Origin: Mycocentrospora acerina
Taxonomy: Eukaryota > Ascomycota > Dothideomycetes > Pleosporales
DNA: 64,000 bases
NCBI GenBank assembly: GCA_022701365.1
Contig: JAKUHH010000014.1
Span: 248,451 to 312,450, forward strand
Direction: 5' to 3'
Shown here: piece after piece, positions 24,845 to 35,900 of the stretch
Layout of the letters: each line of letters starts with the position of its first letter
Position numbering within the stretch: position 1 is the stretch's first letter
Position numbers and translations under genes: made by a program
Notes under the pieces: model-generated
What the model saw: the letters and a program-made list of their open reading frames with translations, nothing else
Databases searched by the model: none
Told to the model about the DNA's origin: nothing

Positions 24845-26319
24845 GACACTCGTCGCTTACGACACTGCCACATCCGCGCCGTCTCGCTTCCCTGCAGTCG
24901 GCCGATTCCGCTTGCAGTGCTCACACCGCATTTACAGTCATGATTGAGGAAGGAAAGGGAAGGAAAGGAGTGTTGGATTACCAAGTCGTCTTTTTTTTAT
25001 TTGGGCGTGGGGCGAGGGAGGCGGATTTGGGGCATATGGCGCACATTCTGTTTACGGCCTTTGTGTGTAGCATGGATGGGTGGGGAGTGTTCCTTGGTAG
25101 ACATGGATGTCTCTTCTCTCTTTTTTTCTTTCTTTCTCTCTTTCTGTTTTCTCTCTCCATAAAGAAGGGATGGGATGGGATGGGATTTGATTGGATGGGA
25201 TGAGATGGAATGAGATGGGATGAGATGGAATGATATGGAATGATGTGGAATGGGATTAAAAGACTTCAAGACTGGAGGGCGGCGGTGCGTGGTGCGTGGT
25301 GCGGGGTGCATTTACTCACTCTGGTTGAGTTGGATTGGATTGAATTGGATTGGATTAGATTGGGTTGGGTCTGGTCTGGTCTGGTCTGATCTGATCTGAT
25401 CTGATCTGGTCTGTAGCGATTACTTTGTCGATGATACCATCATGGATAGGCGAGTCTGCAAGTCTGCAAGTCTCTCTCTCTCTCTCTCTTTCTCTCTGTG
25501 TGTATGTCTGTTTGTCTGTTTGTTTGTTTTTCTAAGCGTGGGCAGGCGTGGAAACCGGGTTTCGAGCGAGTGCCGCAGTGCTTGATTGATCGACTGACTG
25601 ACTGATGATCATGGCGACGACGGCGACAACGACGACTAAGATAGTAAGTAGTATTGGGTTGTATGTATGTATGTACGCACATATGTAGACAGGCAGACAG
25701 TAGAAATGGCACGACCAAGGCATTTACAAATGATGAATGCATTGTATGTACATTAGGATCTTGTCTTACCTTGTCTTGTCTTGTATTGTTTTCATTGTGA
25801 TGAGACATGCCCTGCTCCCCCTTCCCCCCTTCGCTACGGGATGAATATGTACATACATGTGCTTGATTTTTTAGAGAAGACTGGCTAGAGAGTAAGAAGA
25901 AGAGATAGAGTAAGAGGAAGAGTACGGGTAAGAGTAAGCGTAAGAGTAAGAGTAAGTGTGAGAATAAGAGTAGAGAGTAGAATGGGACGGGATGGGATTT
26001 GAGATTGTTGATTTACGCGACAGCTTTGGACGCATGCGAGTGCAGAGTAGGAATGGCTAATGGCAGGTACCGTCTCCATGTATACATTATTTTGAGAATA
26101 ATATTTATATATTTGAATGAGATAGTTGTAAAACAGCCATGACTTTTTTTTCGACGTCGCGTGTTCTGCTTCCCATGATTTGAGGTTCTTTTACCACACT
26201 GCACTACACTACACTGCACTACACTACACAACATTACACAACACTACTGTGTGGTGTAGTGTGGTGTGGTGCGGTGCGGTGCGGTGCGACACCATGGCAT
26301 ATTACTCCATCGAAATGGC
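24845..26319. repeat. convergent intergenic block of short-motif tandem repeats
   Basis: This is a 1.5-kb space between two convergent stops. Successive patches are GGGAT/GAGAT/GGAAT pentamers (25166-25257), TTGGA then TCTGG/TCTGA pentamers (25322-25413), TC dinucleotides (25470-25498), GTAAGA hexamers (about 25895-25980), and CACTA/GTGTG pentamers (26193-26288). No coding frame shows domain-like features. Confidence 0.8.
26193..26288. repeat. pentamer array that switches strand (CACTA/CACTG then GTGTG/GTGCG)
   Basis: CACTA/CACTG/CACAA units run to about 26248 and are followed directly by GTGTA/GTGTG/GTGCG units. The two halves are partly reverse-complementary, so the array could fold as an imperfect hairpin. 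It ends 32 bases from the ketoacyl-CoA reductase stop. Confidence 0.8.
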
Positions 26320-27428
26320 TCATTGCTTCTTGGCATCTCTCTCTGCCTTCCTCAATGCGCGCTTACGAATGTCCTCGTGCATGCTCCTATTCACCTTGAC
26401 GACAACCTGCGACCTCTCGCCTAGGAACCTAGACAGAAACCACTGCATAAGACCGTGGCTCCAGTATGGGGTGCTCGTGAACGCAACGTTCTGCGCACCT
26501 CCAGATCTGCCAATCTTGCTCAGCGTGGCCTTGACAAATTGCTTAGGGTTGGGGACCAGCGCAGATGGCTTGCGGATCTTGGACATGGCGGTGGTGATGA
26601 GATGCGACTGCACGCACTGGACGTGCACACCGTGGCGTTGAAGCTCAGAACCGAGCGCGGTCGACCACTGCTGCAGGAAGGCTTTGCTGCCCGAGTAGGT
26701 TGCGAGAAGCGGGGTAGGGAAGAAGCCGCCGAATGACGCCATGGTGAGGACGAGACCCCTCTTGCGGGAGATCATGCCTGGGGTGACAAGTTGGGTGACG
26801 CGGAGCGTGGCCATGCAGTTGATCATGATGATGTCGTTGAGCTCCTGCTTGGGTGTCTCGACAAAGGGGACGGGGATGCTGTGGCTCAGTCCGACGTTGT
26901 TGACTAGAATGCTCACGTCAAGTCCGTCGACGAGCTTCTTGAGGCTGTTGTAGTCGGCATCCTTGTTCAGGGCAAAGTCCATGGCGAGAGTCTTGGTGGA
27001 GATCTTGTCGCCATGTTTGGAGGAGATGTCGGCGGCGAGCGTGTCAAGCTTGGACTGGGTGCGTGAGACAAGGAGGAGGTTGTAGCCCTTTGCTGCGAGC
27101 GAGAGGGCAAATTCCTTGCCAATGCCATCCGAGGCGCCAGTAATGAGGGCCCAAGTGCCGCGGGGTCCAAATGTGGTGAGCTGGCGGGGTGTTAGGAGAA
27201 TTGTGTATGAGCTGTGCAGGCATTGAGAGGCGTGATTGAACAGTCTGGACGTACGGATTTGCCCGGAAGAACGAACAAGCTGAGCAACACTCTGATGGTG
27301 CTGATGACAGGAGCTGCAATGGCAGCTATGCCAGCAACCAAGACAGCATAGACGGCAGCTTGCACGAGCGAGTTGCTCGCATCGATGCGGACACCGAACG
27401 ACTCGGTGGTTGTAGCTAGCAAACCCAT
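26320..27428 (-). CDS. IFA38: very-long-chain 3-oxoacyl-CoA reductase
   Basis: Exons 27428-27255 and 27180-26320 encode 344 residues, matching the usual length of fungal Ifa38/KAR. Seen: an N-terminal hydrophobic membrane anchor (about 24-52), the NADPH site TGASDGIG, the NNVG motif, and the short-chain dehydrogenase catalytic set with Ser in TMASFGG and YSGSK (Tyr/Lys). It ends in AKKQ, a lysine-rich tail that may act in ER retrieval. Role: the second step of each very-long-chain fatty acid elongation cycle in the ER, reducing 3-ketoacyl-CoA for sphingolipid and phospholipid synthesis. It is divergent from ribosomal protein S11 with a 296-bp shared promoter. Confidence 0.95.
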
Positions 27429-27447
27429 GGCTGGAGCAACAAAGCAG

Positions 27448-27486
27448 ACGGCAGACTACAGACTACAGACGGCAGACGGCAGACGA
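27448..27486. repeat. CAGACGG/CAGACTA short direct repeats in a divergent promoter
   Basis: Six tandem 7-base units of the CAGAC(G/T)(G/A) type lie 20-60 bases upstream of the ketoacyl-CoA reductase start, in the promoter shared with ribosomal protein S11. Confidence 0.7.
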
Positions 27487-27724
27487 AGCTCGCTGGAGAA
27501 GACAACGTCAAAAGTCAACAGTCCAACTCCCACCCGTGACGGGGATCGTCGACCGAGGGCAGGCGGCATCACGCCAAGAGCGGCACGGAACAACCTACGG
27601 AAGGCGCGAGGTTCCACACTAGCACTGGCCAAGAATCAGAATTAAGCGACAGGCTAACGGACACAACCAATTCTCATCTCACGATCTCCAGCTTCGAGAA
27701 CGACAATACCATCCGACCGCAACC

Positions 27725-28420
27725 ATGGCTACCGAGCTCACGTACGTGCCGTCTGCACGCCCGACACTTTCTGAACAACTGCTGACAGCGAAACAGTGTC
27801 CAGTCGGAGCGCGCTTACCAGAAGCAGGTACGACGAGCCCTCTCTCCGCAGCCCCCCAGAGCAACAGATGCTAATGCGCCGCGATAGCCTCACATCTTCC
27901 TGAACCACAAGGTCGGTGGACCGCGCAAGAACACCCGCAACAGGAGATGGTACAAGGATGTCGGTCTGGGTTTCCGTACCCCCAAGAACGCCATTGAGGG
28001 CAACTACATCGACAAGAAGTGCCCCTTCACTGGCATGGTCTCCATCCGTGGCCGTATCCTTACCGGAACCGTCATGTCGACCAAGATGCACCGTATGTTG
28101 CGCCCTTTTACACCTGCGAATCTGGCGGGGGATTGTCTCGAGCACGGAGAAGACGGAAAACACGCTTGGCGGCTCACACTAATACGGAGACAGGCACCTT
28201 GATCATCCGCCGTGAATACCTCCACTTCGTCCCCAAGTACTCCCGTTACGAGAAGCGCCACAAGAACCTCGCCGCCCACGTCTCGCCCGCTTTCCGTGTC
28301 GAGCCCGGTGACACCGTTGTCGTTGGCCAGTGCAGGCCCCTCTCCAAGACTGTCCGTTTCAACGTTCTCCGTGTCCTCCCCCGAAGCGGAAAGGACGCCA
28401 AGCAGTTCTCCAAGTTCTAA
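27725..28420 (+). CDS. RPS11: 40S ribosomal protein S11 (uS17)
   Basis: Exons 27725-27741, 27797-27827, 27888-28092 and 28194-28420 encode 159 residues. Seen: the N-terminus [16 protein letters not shown], then [26 protein letters not shown] and the uS17 core [12 protein letters not shown] and RYEKRHKN, ending in KDAKQFSKF. Role: primary 16S/18S rRNA-binding protein of the small ribosomal subunit. The first two exons are tiny (17 and 31 nt), a common arrangement for fungal ribosomal protein genes, and the frame is continuous through all joins. The ATG lies in ACCATGG context. Confidence 0.97.
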
Positions 28421-28867
28421 GCGTCTGGGTTGGAGTAACGGATCATGATGAGCAACGGAAGAAGCGTGGCCGGGGCGGAGCGTGATGGTTTTCAATATGG
28501 TCAAAACTCGGCATATGGGTTGAGGAATCGGAGTCCAATGGGCCATGTATGTTTCTCCAGCTATGATCAATGAAAGCCCTCGGATGGTAAACAAAAGCCA
28601 CTGAGGCGGGTCAAAAGTCCAGCCGCGTCTGCAATTGAGTCTTTGCACAATGGGATTGATCGCGCTTCGAGTGCTAACCTTGTCCATTGATGCATGTTCG
28701 CCTGAACTAACATTACGGCTTCTTTGCCAGTGCGCAACTTGGTAGAATTCAACGTGAACAGACTTGCCAAATCCAGTCCACAGAATCCCACATGTACAGA
28801 CTATGATACTTGGACATGTTTATTCATTCAAACTCCATCTCACCTCATTCACCACGACCAACACTCT
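28421..28867. other. convergent intergenic region RPS11 / ERG28
   Basis: A 447-bp gap between two stops. It should contain both 3' ends. No gene is seen. Confidence 0.5.
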
Positions 28868-29393
28868 CTACCCCCGAACATAGTTCCCCCACTGCAGCCC
28901 CATCCACACCAAACTCCCCGTACTCACAAAAACCGGCCCTGCAAGCGGCTTCCCCCACCTCGTCGTGCCAAACACCCACCACTCGCTCACAAAGTGCACA
29001 AACGCAACCCCAAACGTCCACATGCCCAGCTGGTAAAACGCCGGGTGCTCAATGTTGTACGCCGCGTACAATCTGCACAGCGACGTCAGAAACGTCCATG
29101 TCCCGAATGTGCGCGACGAGAGTGCCGTGACGTGTGCGGGAGTCTTAAGGGGTGGGTCTGAGGCTGTGGGGTTGTAGATGCGCGCGGTGTAGAATAGCGT
29201 TGTGTAGGCTTGGATGGAGTTGCCAATGGAGATTACTGCTACCTATTCAAGGAGTGGTGGTGGTTAGAGAGTGGTTCGACAGGGAGGGAGAGGTTGTCTA
29301 AAAAGGAAGGGGAGGTGTGCATACAAGGAAAAGCCATTTGGGGAGGAGGCCTTCTGCTTGGGGGAAATAGGATAGGATGGAGGAGGAGGCCAT
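28868..29393 (-). CDS. ERG28: ergosterol biosynthesis scaffold protein Erg28
   Basis: Exons 29393-29325 and 29242-28868 (82-nt intron) encode 147 residues, the family's normal size. Exon 1 gives MASSSILSYFPQAEGLLPKW and joins in frame to VAVISIGNSIQAYTTLFYTAR, a hallmark of Erg28. Seen: four hydrophobic spans and the conserved SRTFGTWTFL, CRLYAAYNI and FVSEWWVFGT blocks. Role: ER-membrane scaffold that tethers the C-4 demethylation enzymes (Erg25, Erg26, Erg27) and other sterol enzymes. The short first exon is easily missed because on its own it sits in an unrelated longer frame. It is the third ER lipid gene within a few kilobases of OLE1-side and KAR-side neighbours. Confidence 0.93.
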
Positions 29394-29826
29394 TTTTCAG
29401 GGGGATTGTCGTGTTCAAACGCGTGGTGGCGGGGTGGAACGCGTGTTGGGTTGGTGGGGGGGGGGGGGGGGTTTTGGGGAAGAGGATGATGATGATGATG
29501 GCGCGTCAAAGAAAGTTGATGCAAGAAGATGTGGTCCGTGCAGATGGCATGTACATGTTCAGTGAGGTCAAAAGAAAAGTCCTGCGAGTGGGAATGTGTG
29601 TGATGTTCAAGGTGAGATGTTGGTTATAAAGTTATTGATAGTGTATTCATCTGCTACATGACTACTTCTACAACACGTATTGGAAGGCACGGAGACTTAT
29701 GAATTAAAATCAAATATGTTTATTATCGTAGGTAGGTGGTAATTCGAAAAAAGGCATTCTCATGTGGAAACCGATGAAGAAAAAATATCGATACTCCCTC
29801 CTGTGCATAAAAATATTACAAGAAAA
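29394..29826. other. intergenic region with a G homopolymer
   Basis: This lies upstream of ERG28 and downstream of the zinc-cluster gene. A run of about 18 guanines at 29453-29471 and a (GAT)n run at 29484-29499 are seen. There is no coding evidence. Confidence 0.55.
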
Positions 29827-32049
29827 TCAATTGTCCAATGGAGTATTATCATATGTTTCTTTTGTAGGCTGGTCCACGTACTTTGAGTAATGGGCGAAAT
29901 CGCTTCCGGGAGGCGTATCATGCTCATCCCGAGTAGTTTCGAAGGCGACTTCTTGATCAACGCCGTCTCGTATATAAACTTCCGCATCGAGAGCAGCGTC
30001 AACCACAGAACAGTCGTCTTCGCTGTAGGTTACAATGTCATCGTCCTGGACATGGTCTGCGAATTGCGTAGTATTCATTTCATCCTTGTCTTCTTGCTTC
30101 ACTGCTCTCTGCTTGTTATCCATATTTTCGCCATGTCTTTGAGGAGAAGTCGACGTTGATCCAGACTCGTCAGGGTTGTCTTCTATCATCTCAGTATCCG
30201 ATTCAGACCCACCATCCTCCTCCGCGTGCTCATCGCTGTCTTCGTTCCTTGCATCACAGGAACCATCACCTACTTTGTCACCGGTCAATTCAAGAATTTT
30301 GCTAAATACGTCCGCACGTATTTCACACTTGGCGCCTTGATCCCTACACTGTCCACAGCAAGTTCCCAGAGGTGTTCCCACGTTCTTCAACCCAGGATGG
30401 TACACGATACAAGTCATGCTTTTATTTCGACAATTTTCGCAGCTCTCTGGAGACACTACACCATACTTGGAGTGTATCAGCTTAGCATGTGCCACCTTTG
30501 ATTTGATGTCAAAATGTAATGTAGCCCAATGAGTAATAGGACGGTGGCCGATTGCTCCAGGTGGCGCGTTGTTGCTCAGGGCAGCGTCAAATTCGGAAGT
30601 GTAATTTTCTGCGGAGGGTGGCGGAGGGAGTGTAATTTTTTTCTTTTGTAGAACGGCCTCAAGAACTTGAGCGTGTATGGACTCTGGATGTGTGAAGCGA
30701 ACATGTCGGCGGAAGTTGTCGCATCGCGAGAAACCCCCGGTAGATGAACAGCCTTGGACAGGGCACGCAAATGTTCCTGCTCCTTTTGGGCTGCGAAGAT
30801 GGATTTTAGTTTGTGGGGCCTGGGCGGTCAGAGAACGTTGGCTTGGAATGCTGGCACGTCTCCGTGTATCTAGTCGGGCCTCGTCGTACTCCGGATGAGC
30901 ACATCGAATATGGCGTAGAAAGTTTGGCTGATGTGTAAACGGCTTTTTCCGCTTTGTACATGTAAGGATAGGACAATAGTCGAAGAACTTGCAATTTCCA
31001 TCATTGTTTCTGAGTTTGCGAATCTTGTGCGACGAAGGACTTTGCGAAAGCTGGGTAACCTTCTTTCCTTTTGTTAGGGAGTTACTCTTGATATCCATGT
31101 CACATGTGCTATCAGCTGCCCGACATTCACCACATGCGCCAGTCATGTTCAAGTCCAGAGTATATGTGCGACATGTCAAGCCTTTTTGCTTGCAGCGCAC
31201 ACAAGGTGAGGGCGACGGGCAACCGAATGAACCTTTTATTAGTCTCGCATGAACAATTCTGTCCTTTTGCTCTGTGACAAGCAGATCCCAATCTTTCTTA
31301 TGCCCATACTTTCCACGTGGGGCATTCGTAGCAAGTGTGGCATAGTAGGCTGTGGTCCATGCCGATTTTGAACCAAAGTCTTGTTGCCGTTGAATAGAAT
31401 CTGGCCCAGATTTTATGTCCTCTTCTTCTTCCTCATCATCGCTGTCTTGCCCACCTTCACTTGCACTGAGAATGAATTGAGTTTCATCGGATCCTTCAGA
31501 GTCAGAGTCCGATAGGTCATAAATGTTGGCACGCTTCCGCTTCTGTGAGCCAGAAATAATCTGCCTTGGGAGCACTGATCGATACCTAGGGGAGGCCAGA
31601 CGTACATCAATATCGCTCAATGCAGTCCTTGTCTTGAGTTGAGTGACTCTCTCTGAGGAGATGTATGTAGCTGCTGTGCTAGATGGTACAGTGCTTAGAG
31701 TCTGGGAAGCCGAGCTACTCGCACCCTTCCTCACGAAGTGAGCATACAAATGCAGTTTTCCACCTTTTAAAGCATCATCGTCAAAATAGGCTCCGTTGTC
31801 CCATAAGATACGCAATGCTTTGCCCTCGCAAACACGATCCTCAAAATGAAAATGGACATCCCAATCAGTTGAGTTTTTTGTCAGGATGTCGAATGCTAGA
31901 GCCTCCAATTCCTACCAGCATGAGAAAGCATTTAATCTGTTTGTCAAGGAAACGGAACGTACTCTGTATGTTTGGGCAAGCTTTCCTGGGACCCAGTCGC
32001 TTATGGTTGCTGTTTTGAACTCGCGTATGAGGATTGTCGGCAATGCCAT
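29827..32049 (-). CDS. protein with two internal Zn2Cys6-like clusters and two C2H2-like fingers
   Basis: Exons 32049-31963 and 31911-29827 (51-nt intron) encode 723 residues. Not recognised as a named protein. Seen: an acidic Ser/Asp-rich stretch near 160-200; Cys6 cluster A with Cys at 266, 269, 276, 289, 292, 299 (C-x2-C-x6-C-x12-C-x2-C-x6-C); a finger with C342, C347, H363, H368; a finger with C412, C417, H432, H437; and Cys6 cluster B at 520, 523, 530, 548, 551, 558. Each Cys6 cluster follows a similar segment (NAP-x-G-x2-GH ... W ... HA-x-LI), so A and B are diverged copies. The C-terminus is acidic and disordered. The cysteine spacing is that of Gal4-type clusters, which are usually single and N-terminal. 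A nuclear nucleic-acid-binding role is inferred. A start at 32097 would add 16 residues. Confidence 0.8.
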
Positions 32050-32986
32050 ATTGACGCGTCGCAATGGCGACTGCGCTATGTACGGTTTGGCACTCAACTA
32101 TTCGTATATTGTATCGAATCCCCGTTTCAGGAAATTGTGAAAACACGTGAAATGCTGATGAGTTACGGGTGGATCTGAAGTTCTACAAAGCGGATATCGC
32201 TAGCGTGATACGCACGGGCCTACGACGACGGCATCCTTTCCTTGAACTACCCATTATTATCTTTGTTCTGTAAAGTCATGGATCTGGAAGTAAAGTTTAA
32301 TGCTCAAGAATCAGTGAAGATTAAAGTATTTAATAATGAATTTTTATGTTCTGTTATCGAATGGCGTCTAATCACATATTCATCCTTTTCTAATAGTTAT
32401 CGACACTGTTTGGTTGTTGCTGCCGATTTGACTCTTACACTGGAATTCAGATAAAGATGGTCTTCCCTGAGCAGATGCGTATGCTAGCGACGTTGGTTTA
32501 ACCTCGAATTGCGTCTCCCTCATCCAACAGGATTGTGCAGATCGCAGTCTAAGCGTAGCCATCAGTTTTGCAAGTGAGATAAGGTCTGATAATTAAGAAT
32601 GTTCCTTTGTTTGAATGAAGTCAAGTACGGCTTCAAACCTATCACTTCTACAATTTTTTTGCCTCTCTTTGCAAAATGCAGAAACCTTTGCCATATTGTT
32701 GATCTGAGAAAGTGAAAACAGTCGAAGGGAGATTAAAGTATTCTATTCAGAGGGAAGTTCATGACTGTGACTGTCGCGTCGTATTTTTAATTGAGTTCTT
32801 GTCGCGAAAAGTTGACGATGTATACAACGCAACATTGAGTTTGTCGAAGTGAGTGGATAGGCGCGTGGGAAAGGCGCGTCACGACATCACATGCGGGCGC
32901 GCCTCGCCTAGTGAGGAGATTCCCCGCTGAAACACAGACAGGCACAACAAACACGCCAACCAACAACAACAGCACATGCAGCCACC
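32050..32986. other. divergent promoter region zinc-cluster gene / SMC2
   Basis: This is a 937-bp gap, AT-rich at 32240-32800 and then GC-rich. GGCGCGT occurs at 32860-32866 and 32873-32879, and GGCGCGCC at 32896-32903, all within 130 bp upstream of SMC2. No gene is seen. Confidence 0.5.
32860..32903 (+). promoter_or_regulatory. cluster of GGCGCG elements before SMC2
   Basis: Three GGCGCG cores in 44 bases lie 84-127 bp upstream of the SMC2 ATG. They resemble E2F/MBF-type cell-cycle sites (core GCGCG; yeast MCB is ACGCGT), which would suit a mitotic gene. The match is partial and the function is inferred. Confidence 0.3.
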
Positions 32987-35900
32987 ATGAGGATTATCGA
33001 GTTGGTTATTGACGTAAGTAAATCATCTACGAGTTGCGACATTAACTGATTGTATTGCAGGGTTATAAATCGTACGCTGTTCGTACGGTCATCTCTGGCT
33101 GGTGTGTTAACCCCCCCCCGATTGCATGGCTCACAACTCACAACGACTAGGGATGACAGCTTCAACTCAATCACGGGACTCAACGGCTCCGGAAAGTCGA
33201 ATATTCTTGACGCCATATGTTTTGTGCTAGGCATAAACAATCTGACTGTCGTTCGAGCGCAGAACCTGCAGGTAGGCGGAACCAGGAATAGGCGTATAGC
33301 ATGGGCGCTGACGGTGTTATAGGATTTGATATACAAGCGTGGTCAAGCAGGCGTTACTAAAGCTAGCGTCACCATTGTCTTCGATAATCGCGACAAGTCA
33401 ACCAGCCCCGTGGGCTTCGACGAACATGCCCAGATCTCCGTGACTAGGCAGATCGTGCTCGGCGGAGCGAGTAAATACCTCATCAATGGACACCGCGCGC
33501 AACAACAGACCATCCAGAATCTCTTTCAGTCTGTGCAGCTCAATATCAACAACCCCAACTTTCTCATCATGCAGGGACGAGTCACAAAGGTGCTGAACAT
33601 GAAGCCTGTGGAGATTCTGGCCATGCTAGAAGAGGCTGCCGGAACGCGCATGTTCGAAGATAGACGGGACAAAGCATACAAGACCATGGCAAAGAAAGAG
33701 ACGAAGGTGCAGGAACTTGCGGAGCTCCTGCGAGACGAGATCGACCCCAAGCTCGAAAAGCTGAGGTCAGAAAAGCGCGCGTTTCTAGAGTTTCAACAAA
33801 CACAGAGTGATCTTGAGCGCCTGACGAAGCTGGTCGTGGCGCACGACTATGTACGATACAATCAGATGTTGCAGCAATCTGCAGATGATCTCGAGGCAAA
33901 GAAGCAGAGGACGCAGGATATCGAAGCGTCTGCGGTGCGTATGAAGAAAGAGATTGAGTTTTTGCAAGAAGACATCAAGAAAGTCAAGGCTTCGAGAGAC
34001 AGTGAATTGCGCAAAGGCGGTTTGTTCCAGGGACTTGAGGATAGGGTCAAGAAGCACTCACACGACATCGTGCGATTGACAACAGTGCTCGATCTCAAGA
34101 ACACCAGTATGGCTGAAGAGTCGGAGCGAAAGAAGGGTATTGAGAAGAGTGTCAAGGAGCTGGAGAAGCAATTGGGAGAAAAGACAAAGATTTATGGGAA
34201 ACTGCAAGAGAAGTATCAGGCAGCCCACGATGACTTGGCGAGACAGACGCAAGAGGTGGAGAAAAAAGAGGAACTGCTTCAAACACTGCAAACTGGTGTT
34301 GCTTCGAGAGAAGGCCAGGAGAGCGGTTATCAGGGTCAGCTGCAGGATGCAAGAAACCGCGTGAGCGCTGCTGCGACCGAGCAAGAACAGGCTAAGCTCA
34401 GGATATCCCATCTCGAAAAGCAAGTTAAAGAGGATGAGCCGAAAGCAAAAAAAGCAAAGCAACAGAATTCGGAGTTCATCAAGGACCTTGAAACACTGAA
34501 ATCTCAGGCCAAGAGGCTCGAGGCAGATTTGGTTAAGCTAGGCTTCAACGAAGAACAGGAGACTGATTTGTACCAGCAAGAATCACACCTGCAAGCAAGG
34601 ATACGAGAGCTGAAGCAACAAGCAGACGAACTCAGAAGGAAAGTCTCCAACATTGATTTTACCTACAGCGATCCATCCCCCAACTTCGACCGATCTCGTG
34701 TTAAAGGCTTGGTTGCGCAGCTATTTACACTAGATAAGCAGCACACTCAGGCAGGTACTGCTCTGGAAATATGCGCTGGCGGGCGGCTTTACAACGTTGT
34801 TGTTGATTCGGCTGCTACCGGCAAACAACTTCTTGAAAACGGTAGGCTTAAGAAAAGAGTCACTATCATCCCTCTCAATAAGATCGCCGCTTTCAAAGCA
34901 TCTGCGCAAAAGATTGGTGCCGCACAAAACATTGCTCCCGGCAAAGTTGATCTGGCACTTTCATTGATTGGTTATGACAACGAGGTCACCGCAGCCATGG
35001 AGTATGTCTTTGGTTCGACGCTTGTTTGCGAGGACGCTGAGACTGCCAAGCGCGTGACCTTTGACCCGGCTGTTCGGATGAAGAGTGTTACTCTACAGGG
35101 TGACACTTATGATCCAGCTGGTGTCTTGTCTGGTGGTAGTGCACCGCAAACTAGTGGGGTTCTCATCACTATGCAGAAGCTTAACCAGATTACGACTGAA
35201 CTCAAGTCAAACGAGTCAAAGCTTGCTTCGTTACAAGCTACTATTGCTCGAGAGAAGAAGAAATTGGATGCTGCGCGCAAGACAAAGCAAGATCTCGACC
35301 TCAAGTCCCACGAAATCAAACTTGCGGAAGAGCAAATCAGTGGTAATTCGTCATCATCTGTAAGTGCTCATCTGCTCCCCTATGAATGCAGCTAACTCTA
35401 GCAAGATCATCCAAGCCATCGAGGAGATGAAGCAAAATATCGTCCAACTCAAAGAGGACATTAAAGATGCCAAAGCGCGGCAAGATGAGGCGAGCAAAGA
35501 CATTAAGCGTATTGAACGCGACATGAGCGAGTTCAATAGCAACAAGGGCAGCAAGCTGGCTGAGTTGCAATCTTCTCTAGACAAGCTGAAGAAAACTCTG
35601 AGTAAGAATACAGCATCCATCAAGCCCCTTCAGTCTGAAATGAGGGAGGCTATGGTGGATTCTGAACAGTGTGGCAGTGATCTTGCAGCAGCGCAAGAAC
35701 AACTTGAGGACGTTCAAACAACGCTCAACACACAGCAAGAGGAGATTAATGAGCTCTTAGCCGAACAGGCTCAAGCTAAGGTATAACTTTGCGGCTGCGA
35801 CAACAAACTGTACTAACAATACAAAGGATGCACACGACTTAGCTCAGGCTAATCTGGCTGACGAGCAGGCGAAGCTGAGTGGCTTCGACGAAGAACTCCG

